DNA of 64,000 bases, taken from contig OY986438.1 of the NCBI GenBank assembly GCA_963920525.1, forward strand, positions 77,119,560 to 77,183,559, read 5' to 3'. This document shows, piece by piece, positions 54,532 through 64,000 of the stretch. Origin of the DNA: Dichetophora obliterata. Its lineage: Eukaryota > Arthropoda > Insecta > Diptera > Sciomyzidae. Positions within the stretch are counted from its first letter, which is position 1, and each line of letters begins with the position of its first letter. Below the pieces are notes generated by a model. The model was not told the DNA's origin. It worked only from the letters and a program-made list of their open reading frames with translations, and made no database searches. The position numbers and the translations under genes were made by a program.

Positions 54532-54660
54532 AACCCGTAAACACGTAAAATTAAGATAAGCACTGAATTTAAAATAAAATTAAATATTTGTGAACATAAG
54601 ACTCTTTAATTCTACTTATTTATGAACCCAATTAACCCGTTCTAAGTTTTGCAGATATTG

Positions 54661-54674
54661 CAAGGTGGGCGGAA
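54661..54674 (+). promoter_or_regulatory. Polypurine tract of element C
   Basis: AAGGTGGGCGGAA directly precedes the 3' LTR at 54675. Not purely purine, but in the right place. Confidence 0.6.
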
Positions 54675-55119
54675 TGTTTACGTGACCACGTAACCCTGTA
54701 GTCACTGAACAATTCCTCACCCTACCCACCGTTGTAGCAAAAATGGCGCTAAAGGCTACAAGAAGTTCTCAGGTGTTCGGCTAGCCTTTTATCGAGCCGA
54801 AGAGCCGGTATTTTTGGTACAAGCTATTGTCTACCAATATCGAGAAAAAGCAGCCATCGTTGGACAAGCATCTGAAGCCGTTTGTTTCTACAATCAACAT
54901 AAATACCAAATCATCTGAAGCCGACATAAAGATCAACAAGAAAAAAATCACCATCAACGTATCAAAAACAACATCACATAAATAAAATAACTTTGTACTG
55001 TACACACACAAAAAAGGTATAAACCGAATTAAATTGTCACCCACCCGACCCATTAATCAGTTTGCATTTTCTTTGTCTTTTTCCGCCATTGAAACCACCC
55101 CCCGTTCGTCACCCGAACA
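54675..55119 (+). repeat. 3' LTR of BEL/Pao element C
   Basis: 445 bp, near-identical to 46339-46783: one G/A difference (near 54742), an A-run one longer and a C-run one shorter. Confidence 0.95.
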
Positions 55120-55124
55120 GACCA

Positions 55125-55205
55125 TATAAAATTATTCGTAGAGAAGGAGTAAACTCCATATTAGAAATTAATAACAAACCTAGAAAATTCCATAATAATA
55201 TGTAA
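55125..55205 (+). pseudogene. Integrase C-terminal end of element B
   Basis: The last codons of element B pol (YKIIRREGVNSILEI, then NNKPRKFHNNM and TAA) continue exactly from the sequence cut at 46338. Removing C with one GACCA joins the frame. Confidence 0.9.
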
Positions 55206-55499
55206 AAAAAAATTTTTTTTTAAGCACTTGACTTAGCATAGAAAATAATATTCTAAGTTATTTAATAAATTAAAATGTTAAGGATGCATAACAAATTATA
55301 GAATTACAAAAGCAATATTATTAATCAAAAGAAAACTAAAATTATGATACGCTAAAACATTAATATCAACATAAACAATAAACTAATATCCTATATAATA
55401 AGTTCACATATAATTATAATAATGTTTACAAAACAACATTTTTTCCAACCCTCCAACATCTTAAAAATTCACAAGTAAATTTTCGCTTAAGGGTAAGGG
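55206..55499 (+). other. 3' untranslated region and polypurine tract of element B
   Basis: AT-rich with no ORF. It ends in AAGGGTAAGGG at 55489-55499, the polypurine tract before the LTR. Confidence 0.75.
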
Positions 55500-56178
55500 T
55501 GTAGTGTACTTAGACAATCATCTCCTATAAACATAAAGACCACCAGTTAGAACAACTAGTTAACACATGACAATAATTAAACCCAAATAAATTACACACT
55601 CACTTTCATATTTCAAACATGCTGACCAGCAGAGTAAACAATTCACCTTGAACTCATAACTGCACTCTACAACTAACAGCAAAACAAACGCATCATGTTA
55701 CACCAACAGAAGTGTGACTGACGCTTCGTAGCAGCGTAGCTGACGATGACGACAGACTGACGCTTCGTAGCAGCGTAGCTGACGATGGTGACAGACTGAC
55801 CAAGCGACAGCATTATTCTACACATCTCTTTCATTTCTACACGCCTTAAGCATTTTTAAACATAAATAGAACAGGACAAAAATGCCTATGCAACCCAAAT
55901 CAATATGACTACTTGTTAACCAATCCAATTATAGATTTTTGTATTATAGGAGGAGACTTGGAAATTGTGTCAAAATAATTGTAAATTAGTTTTAAGAAAA
56001 TACTGTTTTTTTTTTAGTATTTAAGAATTTGAATTTGAAAATAAAGGCAGAGATTATCTGACATTAACTGAGCTCACAAGCTTAACTAAAATTCTTTTAA
56101 TCTTCTCATAAGCGCGGCTTTTAGCCATAGTATCTGAGCGTTGGTGCGCTCTAAAAACACCAAGCACTCATTACGAAC
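55500..56178 (+). repeat. 3' LTR of element B
   Basis: 679 bp, begins TGTAGTGTACTTAG and ends ACGAAC, followed by AGTT. A few substitutions and an extra T-run distinguish it from the 5' LTR. Confidence 0.92.
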
Positions 56179-56182
56179 AGTT

Positions 56183-58560
56183 CGTGATAGTGCAAACCAA
56201 GAACCCTATGATTAACTCTCCACAAGTTATATGTTGGCAACCGAGATTTTTGAGAAATGTGTTAAAGGTCGCGGAAGTGAATTGTGCTCCTCGATCGGAG
56301 GTAACCTTCAATGGAACTCCAAAACGTGAAATAAAATCTCTTTGAAGAGTGTCGACTATCGTGTCGGTGTTTGTGTCTTTCAGCGGATATGCTTCTGACC
56401 AACGAGTGTTCCTGTCGACTACGGTAAGTAGGTATCTGTACCCTTTTGAAATTGGCAAAGGACCGACTATATCAACGTGTATATGTTTGAAACGGCCGTG
56501 TGGTATGCTGATTTTGTATGGTGTTGTCTTCGTGTGCTTGTGTATTTTTGAGCGTTGACATCTTACGCATTCTTGTGCCCATTTGTTAACGTGTGTATAC
56601 ATATTCGGCCAGTAAGTAGTCGAATATCTTTGTGTAAGTAGTCGCCGTGAAGCTCGTGTACCAGGATCTGCTATGTTGTGTAGTTGTTCGAGTACTTGTT
56701 TTCGTTAAGTCTGTGGTATGCAAGGTCGTGTTAAAGAATTTTTCTGTTCGCACCAAATTTTAATGTTGAGTACCGGTATGAGTATCTGTTCGAGCTTGTA
56801 TCTGTGGCTATTTAGTATATCTTGCAATTCTGTGTCTGTGTTCTGTTCTTTGTGTAGTGTTCTCAGGTTGATGTCTGTGCAGGCAAAAGCTTCTATTTCA
56901 GCTCGTGAAAGTGCATCTGCTACAGTGTTTTCTGAGCCTTAAATGTGTTTAATGTCATGTGTGAATTGTGCAATGTATTCTAAGTGTCTTGTTTTTCTGA
57001 AACTGCGTTCTGTTTGTGAATGTATAGCGTTAATCAGTGGTTTGTGATCTGTGTATACCGTAAAATTGTTTCCTTCTAGGTAGTGTCTAAAGTGTTTGAT
57101 GTTTAAGTATATGGCTAGTAATTCTCTGTCGAATGTACTGTGCTTCGTTTCTGACTTTGATAACTTTTTTGAGAAAAAGGCTAATGGTTCTAGTGTACCG
57201 TTATTCTGTTGTTGTAAAACGCCACCAATGGCTGTGTTTGATGCGTCTACGGCAATCGATAATTTTGCATTACTACTGATGTGATTGAGTAGTGTTTCCC
57301 TTGCAAAACTATCTTTGATTGTTGTAAATGCCTGTAGTGTGTTCTTCGTCCAGTGTAACTGTTTGTTTTTTGTTTTTGATGCTACGGTGACCATGTCATA
57401 AATTGGGCCTAGCATGTGTGCGAGTTTTGGGATACAACGGTGGTTGTATCTCATCTTCTGATGGTCGGATACCTTGTTTAGAAATGTTTAAACTGAGGAA
57501 GTTTATGTCTGATGCTCCGAAAGTGCATTTGTTAGTTTTAATGTTTAAGTCGTATTCTGAAAGTCTTTGGAAAACTTGTGTTAAGTGTTTTATGTGTTCT
57601 GTCTCGGTCTCGCTAGCTATAAGTATGTCGTCTAAATAAACAAAAATGAAATCTAGTCTCTGTAAGACTTCGTGTATAAATCTTTGGAATGTCTGTGCTG
57701 AATTTCTCAAGCCGAAAGGCATTCGGAGAAATTCGAACATTCCGAAAGGTGTTGTTATGGCTGTTTTGTGGATGTCGCTAGGAGCCATCGGTATCTGGTG
57801 ATAGGCTCTGACCAGGTCAATTTTTGAATAAAAGTTTGTGTTGTGTAAGTTGGTGGAAAAGTCGTGTATATGTGGTAAAGGGTAACGGTCAGATACAGTA
57901 ATAGCGTTCAGTCGTCTGTAGTCGCCACATGGTCTCCAGTCATTTGGTTCGCGTTTAGCTACAAGGTGTTGTGGAGAAGAGGTTTTCGAGTCAGACGGTC
58001 TACAAATTCCTGACTTGACTAGAAAGTCGAATTCTTGTTTTGCGATTTTTAATTTTGATAGGTCTAAACGTCGTGGTCGTGTGAATGGTAACTGTCCTTC
58101 TGTAACTATGTGGTGTACTATTTTGTGTTTTATTGGTGCAGTGTAATCTGGTTCTGTGAAGAGTGAAGGAAATTGTTTGAGTAACTGTGTGTATTTATTG
58201 TGTAAATAGTTTTGGTAATTGTGTTTCGGAATATCTCGAAATTGCGTTGACGGATAATTTTGTAAGGGGGTCAATAAGTTTTCTGTGTTTTAGATCTATT
58301 AGGAGTCCATATTTGGTAAGAAAGTCTGCGCCAATGATAGGTCTTGTAGTATCTGCTAATATGAAAGTGAAAGGGAATTCTCGTCTGAGTATTAAATTTA
58401 CGTTTAACAATTTTTTTCCGTAAGTCGATATTGCTGCGCCGTTAGCAGCTTGGAGTGTCAAATCAGATTTTTTATAAATTTTGAATTTGGAGAATGGGCA
58501 ATACGGAAACTTCAGCGCCACTGTCGATTAAAAAATTTAAGTTATTGTCCTTATTGTCAT
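56183..58560 (-). pseudogene. Pol of gypsy element A (protease, RT, RNase H, integrase N-terminal part)
   Basis: Minus strand. Protease near 58530 with FLIDSGAEVSVLP, then ADTTRPIIGADFL. RT at 58274-57430: [33 protein letters not shown] and the catalytic [11 protein letters not shown]. After a frameshift near 57430 comes RNase H: LSIAVDASNTAIGGVLQ, FDRELLAIYLNIKHFRHYL, VYTDHKPLINAI. A TAA at 56939 precedes VADALSRAE. Integrase zinc part and core follow: CVRCQRSK, HIHVDIVGPLP, VTSDRGAQFTSATF. The frame runs into the B insertion at 56183; the rest is at 39547-40131. Confidence 0.92.
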
Positions 58561-58606
58561 ATTGTCCTTGTCAAATATGAATTAGCCGTTGCAATGATGG
58601 TGTTTC

Positions 58607-59655
58607 TTAGATTAATGTGTTTGGTGTATTGTGGTTTGGTGTGGATGCCGTTTGAACATGCGCGCATGGTTGTTCGCTTCGTCTGGCCGCTCTGCCAAAT
58701 TTGTAGTGGTACCTACAAACCCAGTTGGCCGGTCTTTGTTGTGACACTTCTCTTCTAGATGAACGACGTCTGGAGTACCTTTGGAAGTTTGAGCTTTGTG
58801 ATCGAGAACGTTCACTTCTCAGTTCTTGTACCTCCAGTGTCAACTTATTAAAGATTTCTTAAATTTTGGACGTGGTCTCCGCGAAACGTTGGGTAATCGC
58901 CATTACTTCTTCTGAGCCGGAAGCTGGCTTTTTAGACATGGTAGAAATTTTACTACCAGTCATGACTTCCCATAAATCGTCTGCTATTTTTAAGAGTACC
59001 TCTAGTTCTCTGTGTCCGCACCCGGTCAAGGCGATATTTAAAATTTTTTGGCAACTTGCGTAACCATAATTTGTAAATTAAATCGCCACTAACTGTTGAT
59101 CCAGCTAGTAGAAGAAGTGACCGATAGAACTGAGATGGCCTTTGGTTACCCATCTCAGAATCCGAGAGGATTTTATCAAATCGCTTGTTTTCGCTGAGTG
59201 AAAATCTATCGAGCAATGTCTTTTTAAGCCCTTCGTATGTGTTTTGTGTTGGCGGTTTTTGGATAAAGTCTAGCACAGTGACTATGACTTCTTGTGGTAA
59301 CGATGTTACCAGGTATTCGTATTTAGTCTTATCAACTGTGATTCCTTTCGCTTGCAATTGTATTTCCGCATGTGCGAACCAAGCGTCTGGACAACTCGTC
59401 CAGAATGTAGGTAATTTTTCAGCAACCGTGTGTATTTGTGTTGGCGGTTTGAGAGGGTTAGTCTCAAAGTCTATGAATGGTGTGTTATCTCCCTCTCCTG
59501 TGTGTTGAGTAAGGGGTGGGTGTGGTGTAAGGGGTGTGTGTGGGGTGTTCGGAGCATTCTTCCCTCTAGATTTGCTTTTACTATTTTTTAAGCTTGAAAA
59601 TCCTAACTCTTCCCTTTTTTTTAGTGTACCTATGTCCCTAGTGTAGTGTAGTGCC
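58607..59655 (-). pseudogene. Gag of gypsy element A
   Basis: The frame opens near 59655 without an ATG (KKREELGFSSLKNSKSKSRG) and continues with FIDFETNPLKPPTQ, CPDAWFAHAEIQLQAKGIT and a capsid-like LKKTLLDRFSLSENKRFDKI. A frameshift near 59012 leads to IADDLWEVMTG and a TAA at 58859-58861. The last block, 58843-58607, holds a C-x3-H-type knuckle (WVCRYHYKFGRAARR...EQPC), the form seen in CsRn1-like gags. Clearly inactive. Confidence 0.85.
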
Positions 59656-60490
59656 TAAGAAAGTGAGACGATAGGTTTCTTACGATCCTATCGTCTAAAG
59701 TCCATTTTAGAAGCTACGTTGTGTGCCTCGTGGTAATCTAAAATGATACGAAACCTGAAAAAAAAATTTATAAATGTCAAAAAAAATTTTAACATAGCAT
59801 AAAAATTTTTTATGTAGAAAGAAAATTGGTGTTGCTGCCAATGTTGTTGTTGTTCCTGTTGCAAATGTTGTTGTTCTTATTGTTGCTGTTCTTATTGTTG
59901 CTGTTTTAGCTGCTGTTATTGTTGTTGCTCTTTTTGTTGTTGTTATAAACGCTGTTGTTGTTGCTCTTTTCGTTGTTGTTGTTATAAACGCTGTTGTGCT
60001 TGTTGCTGGTGATGCTGTGTTTGTTGCAGACTTTGAATATGATTATTATTATTGTGGTTGCTGATGCTGTTGCTATTGGTAATGTTGGTCATGTCGGTGA
60101 TGGTGCTGTTGCTGTTGCTTTACGCTGTAGTTGTTGTTTTACTAAGCGATTTGTTGATGTTAATGTTGCTGCTGGGGGATTGTGTTTGTTGTGTAACATT
60201 TATATCACCAGATTGCTGCTCTATTATCGTATTTAATGCATTTTCATTTGATGAAGTTCCATTATCGGTAGTACTTTGCTGGTTGATTGAATTATTTGTG
60301 GCAACTAAGCCGCTACTGCTTCTAGGTGTTGTTGTAGGAAACTATTCAAATCGGCGGTATTTGTAATAATAGCTTGTTGGTGTTGTTTTTGTTTTGCATA
60401 TGATATGTGATTTTCGTTATAGTGCATCAATTCTTTTGTGCTTCTCTCTCTCTCCTCATCTGCGGAGATTCGATGTGCAGGATCGCCAGT
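59656..60490 (-). other. Leader of gypsy element A with CAA-rich tract
   Basis: Between the 5' LTR and the gag frame. 59830-60180 is dominated by GTT/GCT triplets on the plus strand (CAA/AGC on the minus). A 50-codon minus-strand frame near 60420-60300 (KELMHYNENHISYAKQKQ) ends at TAG and may be a degraded Gln-rich gag N-terminus. Directly next to the LTR, at 60478-60490, the minus strand reads ACTGGCGATCCTGC, with a TGG-containing primer-binding site. Confidence 0.6.
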
Positions 60491-60924
60491 TTTGGTGCGA
60501 AAGTTTTTTTTTACTTCTTTATTTGAAATTAATTTTATTTTTTAAAGACAATTTTTTTTACAGAACTTTTTATTTGGAAATAATTTTTAAAACTGAAATT
60601 TTCAAAATGAAAATTTCTGAAAATATAATAAATGAATACAATTTTATTTCAATAATTGCTAAAATGATATAATACGTTATTAATGATAAATCAAGGTAAG
60701 TGAAATGTAAGTTAAGATAAAAATCAACGTCAGGAGAGGTAAGTATTAATGTAACTAAAGGTAAGTATCAATGTAACGAAAAGGTAAGTATATATGTAAC
60801 AAAAGGTAAGTATTAATGTAACAAAAGGTAAGTATTAATGTTACAAAAGGTAAGTATTAATGTAACAAAAGGTAAAATAGAATGTAGAGATTTACTCTAT
60901 GTGGTGATGTAACAGAGCACCACA
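60491..60924 (-). repeat. 5' LTR of gypsy element A
   Basis: 434 bp, TGTGGTGC...GCACCAAA on the minus strand. It contains six units of the GGTAAGTATTAATGTAACAA-like repeat against three in the other LTR. Confidence 0.92.
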
Positions 60925-61345
60925 TATACATTAATTGAGATATTATTTTGCATCTCAAATCTCGGGATCTGCCTCATCGTCATTGGGAATACAATATTTG
61001 TCATATTTAATCAATCACGATAATTTGGATACATTGAGATGCGATCCGTATGTGCATTCGCTGGATGCAGAGCAGATATGATAGCCCAAGCAAAACATGC
61101 GTTGTCATAATTTTTCACATTAACGCATGCTTTCTTGCTTTGGATCTGTGGTGGTAGCGGGATATATGATGATCCCAGCTGTGGCGTGAATTTGTTGATG
61201 TTCACTGTCAAGTTAACGACTGCAGCCATCGCCCATCCACTATCCCGTTCTTGGAACTCATCCAGCTTTTTCAAAATTGCATTTTGAACATGTTCAAAAA
61301 ACCAAGCTGCTCTAATATCCTGTAACGAACCCTTTTGCTCGTTAC
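60925..61345 (-). pseudogene. Polinton-type DNA polymerase gene, upstream piece
   Basis: Minus-strand reading gives FEHVQNAILKKLDEFQERDS, GWAMAAVVNLTVNINKF, SSYIPLPPQIQSKKACVNV and NYDNACFAWAIISALHP, then a TGA near 61011 and FPMTMRQIPRFEMQNNISIN. This is the N-terminal region of the polymerase proteins of Polinton/Maverick-like elements. The sequence is cut at TATA by gypsy A; the continuation is at 39117 downward. With one TATA copy kept, the frame runs through the join. No capsid or integrase gene of a Polinton is seen in the window. Confidence 0.65.
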
Positions 61346-61679
61346 TGATTTTTGCTGAGGTAGGCTCAGTGAGTAAACCAGGGGTTCTTACAAAATAATT
61401 TATTTACCAATGATCCCGTTGTTTTAAATAAGAAAGCCAGCGTTTTAGTTTTATACTGTAGTGTAATTCTTTATTATTTTCATTTGTTTTATTTATTGCT
61501 TAATGAGTACGTTACTTAGTTATTATTAATTATTAAGCATTATATAAATTAAAGTGATTTAATTAATCCTTGTTTATTCATATTTATTCATATTATTACT
61601 TATTCATATTTATTTATTAGTTATTTGCGTTAGTGATCCCTCTTGCTGTGAGTGACTATGATAGAACTCAGATTAAAAC
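61346..61679. other. AT-rich spacer without recognised gene
   Basis: Between the polymerase remnant and the minisatellite. Nothing coding seen. Confidence 0.6.
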
Positions 61680-62885
61680 TATGTTCGAAGGGTGGAGGTA
61701 CCTTCGCTTAAGATAACTACGTTTTGTTTTTAGAGTAAACAACGTTCGAAGGGTGAGGACACCTTCGCTTACGATAACTACGCCTGTCTTAGAGTAAACA
61801 ACGTTCGAAGGGTGAGTGTACCCTCGCTTAAGATAACTACGCCTGAGCTTAGAGTAAAACTATGTTCGAAGGGTGAGTACACCTTCGCTTAAGATAACTA
61901 CGTTTTGAACTTATAGTAAACAAAGTTCGAAGGGTGAGTACATCTCGCTTACGATAACTACGCCTGAGCTTAGAGTAAAACTATGTTCGAAGGGTGAGTA
62001 CACCTTTGCTTAAAATAACTACGTTTTGAACTTATAGTAAACAAAGTTCGAAGGGTGAGTACACCTTCGCTTACGATAACTACGCCTGAGCTTAGAGTAA
62101 AACTATGTTCGAAGGGTGAGTACACCTTCGCTTAAAATAACTACGTTTTGAGCTTATAGTAAACAAAGTTCGAAGGGTGAGTACACCTTCGCTTACGATA
62201 ACTACGCCTGAGCTTAGAGTAAAACTATGTTCGAAGGGTGAGTACACCTTCGCTTACGATAACTACGCCTGACTTAGAGTAAACAACGTTCGAAGAGTGA
62301 GGACACCTTCGCTTAAGATAACTACGTCTTGAACTTAGAGTAAGCAACGTTCGAAGGGTGAGTACACCTTCGCTTAAGATAACTAAGTTTTGAACTTAAA
62401 GTAAGCCACGTTCGAAGAGTGAGGACACCTTCGCTTAAGATAACTACGCCTGACTTAGATTAAACACTATGTTCGAAGGGTGAGTACACCTTCGCTTAAG
62501 ATAACTACGTTTTGAACTTAGAGTAAGCAACGTTCGAAGGGTGAGTACACCTTCGCTTAAGATAACTACGCCTGACTTAGAGTAAACAACGTTCGAAGGG
62601 TGAGTACACCTTCGCTTAAGATAACTACGTTTTGAACTTAGAGTAAGCAACGTTCGAAGGGTGAGTACACCTTCGCTTAAGATAACTACGCCTGACTTAG
62701 AGTAAACAACGTTCGAAGGGTGAGTACACCTTCGCTTAAGATAACTACGTTTTGAACTTAGAGTAAGCAACGTTCGAAGGGTGAGTACACCTTCGCTTAA
62801 GATAACTACGCCTGACTTAAAGTAAACAACGTTCGAAGGGTGAGGACACCTTCGCTTAAGATAACTACGATTGAACTAACTACTC
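61680..62885. repeat. Minisatellite, 20 units of ~59-61 bp with hairpin core
   Basis: GTTCGAAG starts 20 units between about 61684 and 62829. Units alternate between a longer form (with ACGTTTTGAACTTA, 61 bp) and a shorter form (with ACGCCTGACTTAG, 59 bp), giving a 120-bp higher-order period that is nearly perfect from about 62470 to 62830. CGAAGG and CCTTCG within each unit are inverted and can pair around GTGAGTACA. The minus-strand open frame at 62444-62770 is a by-product of the repeat. Confidence 0.95.
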
Positions 62886-63270
62886 AGTCTCAAAGCATGT
62901 GCATGCTACTGCGCCTGCGACAAGACTGCCTGTGCTAAGCAAACGCGACTGCTTTATATTCTCCCGTTGCCTTTCTGTTCCGTGTTCACTTGTTTTGTTT
63001 TCCCTGCCTGTGTATATGTGACTGTGTGCATGGCTCTGCATGTTTGTATGTGTGCATTTATTATTTGTTTACTTATTTGTTATTCAATACATTATTATTT
63101 CCCCAATAGAATATTTATAACATTAATATTATATATTTTACCTAATAAGATATAATATAATATAATAATTTCTATACATTTTATTCATAATAAATCTTTA
63201 TCTTTTATTTAATAAATCTTTAAATGTGTAGTTTACATTTTCCATATTTTAAATTCAGTTAACAATTCAT
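62886..63270. other. Unassigned sequence after the minisatellite
   Basis: AT-rich with a TG-rich stretch near 63010-63050. No gene seen. Confidence 0.6.
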
Positions 63271-63471
63271 TTATATAATTTGTGAGGCCCAAATTGTGCA
63301 ACAATTTGAGTCCTCACAATCCGTTTCCCGGTAAATAGCAACCTTTTTCGTGTTCATGAATTTCAAGTCACTAATTTCTTCATTAGCTCTAGTAACTCGA
63401 AATTCGACACAAAATATTGTATTTACATTAAGGAACGTAAATTTCGCTAAGGATTTACACAATCTACACAA
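63271..63471 (-). CDS. Hypothetical small ORF
   Basis: 66 codons starting MCRLCKSLAKFTFLNV. Some Cys pairs but no recognised domain. On the minus strand a potential acceptor (TTTTTCAG) at about 63534-63541 lies upstream, with a donor GTAAGT at about 63609-63614, so this could be part of a spliced transcript; the reading frames around these sites contain stops. Low support. Confidence 0.2.
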   Translation of the reverse strand: MCRLCKSLAKFTFLNVNTIFCVEFRVTRANEEISDLKFMNTKKVAIYRETDCEDSNCCTIWASQII

Positions 63472-63626
63472 TCTGCCAAGAAATTCTGGAGATCTTTATG
63501 GATTAAATTAATTATTACGCTGGTACGTACTCTGAAAAATAAACAAGGATTAAATAAATAACTTGTATTAAAATATTTTAAATATAATCAAATTTTTTTT
63601 TTATTAAACTTACCGTCCACAAATGT

Positions 63627-63958
63627 TTATTCGATTTCTTCCCATCGAATCCGAATAGAAGCCCAATTCGATCTGTTACCCGTTCGGGAAAGGCCTGCGC
63701 CAGTAAAAGCGTTGAGCTTCTTCAACTGCATGCGATAGCCTTGAATCGGTCCTATTCCACATGTAGCACTCTGTTTTGCTCCAACAGTTTTTGCTTCCGT
63801 AAAATACCCCGAAGGGTAATGAGGTGCGAGGAGCACTCTTTTATGCTCTGCATAACTAGCTCCCGATTTCTATGAGCATTTTCACACAATGCTTTTACGT
63901 TTTCTAAAATTACATTGACGCGTGCACTCATTTTTAAATTATTCGATATAATCTTCAA
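63627..63958 (-). other. Two overlapping minus-strand ORFs, possibly one frameshifted gene
   Basis: 63958-63752 encodes MSARVNVILENVKALCENAH (from the second Met), followed by RNRELVMQSIKECSSHL, a helical, coiled-coil-like start. 63836-63627 in another frame encodes GYRMQLKKLNAFTGAG and RSNWASIRIRWEEIE. They could be parts of one broken gene, or one may be a shadow. No family recognised. A good splice donor lies just downstream at about 63614. Confidence 0.25.
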
Positions 63959-64000
63959 GAAATATGTTAAAATGATTTATGTTGCGGATCAAACATTGAA

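Larger units (their letters stand above)
46339..55119 (+). mobile_element. BEL/Pao element C, recent insertion in element B
   Basis: LTRs of 445 bp at 46339-46783 and 54675-55119 are flanked by GACCA (46334-46338 and 55120-55124). The LTRs differ by one substitution and two single-base homopolymer length changes. PBS, PPT, gag, protease, RT, RNase H and integrase are all present in order, plus an extra ORF after integrase. Total 8.78 kb. It splits the integrase tail of element B. Coding frames are broken at only four places, some in homopolymers. Confidence 0.95.
40132..56178 (+). mobile_element. LTR retrotransposon B (mdg1/412-like)
   Basis: LTRs of 672 and 679 bp (40132-40803 and 55500-56178) begin TGTAGTGTACTTAG and are flanked by AGTT at 40128-40131 and 56179-56182. 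Without element C it is about 7.26 kb, close to the size of 412/mdg1 elements. Order is leader with small ORFs, gag, protease, RT, RNase H, integrase. The integrase style (HHETIGALERNHRVLNEYL) and Asn-rich gag without a knuckle support mdg1/412. It lies opposite to, and inside, the integrase of gypsy A. Several frameshifts in pol. Confidence 0.92.
39122..60924 (-). mobile_element. Gypsy element A (CsRn1-like), nested host of elements B and C
   Basis: LTRs at 39122-39531 and 60491-60924 are flanked by TATA (39118-39121 and 60925-60928). Without the inserted element B it is about 5.75 kb, usual for a gypsy-type element. Order on the minus strand is gag, protease, RT, RNase H, integrase. The insertion interrupts the polymerase gene of a Polinton-type element; one TATA copy rejoins that frame. 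A's integrase is itself split by element B between 40127 and 56183. Multiple frameshifts and stops make it inactive. The CsRn1 assignment comes from the gag and integrase style and is tentative. Confidence 0.9.

Noticed and set aside
62444..62770. 108-codon minus-strand ORF with internal repeats
   Set aside because: It lies entirely in the minisatellite and arises because two units add to 120 bp, a multiple of three.
61680..62885. CRISPR-like array of repeats and spacers
   Set aside because: Units are contiguous and similar along their whole length, with no unique spacers and no cas genes, in a eukaryotic TE context. It is a minisatellite.

Overview
This window is a stack of transposable elements from an insect genome, most likely a higher fly (Diptera). 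Nearly every recognisable protein belongs to a mobile element: R1-, I- and jockey-type LINEs; gypsy, mdg1/412-type and BEL/Pao LTR retrotransposons; DD41D mariners; a hAT-like DNA transposon; long-inverted-repeat elements; and a Polinton-type DNA polymerase. I see no convincing host gene, rRNA, tRNA or CRISPR array. The dipteran call rests on the TE mixture, on the rosa-like DD41D mariners and on a textbook Inr+DPE internal LINE promoter; it is an inference.

Layout. 1-9104 is an almost pure (TTA)n array. 9105-14200 holds three truncated retroelement pieces: an R1-like endonuclease (+), a BEL/Pao gag-protease (-) and a LINE endonuclease (-). 15131-20921 is bounded by long inverted repeats and carries a broken DD41D mariner in its left arm and a jockey-like LINE with an intact 935-codon ORF. 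20922-33985 is one I-like LINE on the minus strand, cut twice: a 4.66-kb terminal-inverted-repeat element (21888-26543, TSD TGGTACAAG) splits its RNase H domain, and a large palindrome (27120-33094) splits the region after the RT. The palindrome's right arm contains a 4.46-kb hAT-like transposon (28254-32715, TSD ATAAGCAT), which itself carries a solo LTR (28882-29239, TSD CTAGT) and a MITE inside its transposase gene. 34599-38226 is an I-like LINE ORF1 with its promoter, interrupted by another LINE.

38637-61345 is a second nest, four deep. A minus-strand Polinton-type polymerase gene is cut by gypsy element A (39122-60924). A's integrase is cut by mdg1/412-like element B (40132-56178). B's integrase is cut by BEL/Pao element C (46339-55119). 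At each level the target duplication is visible; for the A and C insertions, retaining one copy of it puts the host reading frame back in register. LTR divergence follows nesting order: C least, B more, A most. B carries a small ORF with a LIM-type zinc finger before gag, and C carries an extra ORF after integrase that resembles a duplicated zinc-knuckle/protease region with a lost catalytic Asp. 61680-62880 is a 20-unit minisatellite whose units can form hairpins. 62885-64000 has only weak ORFs.

Most coding regions are broken by frameshifts or stops. Several of these, including those in C and the hAT-like transposase, lie in homopolymers and could be sequence errors rather than decay.
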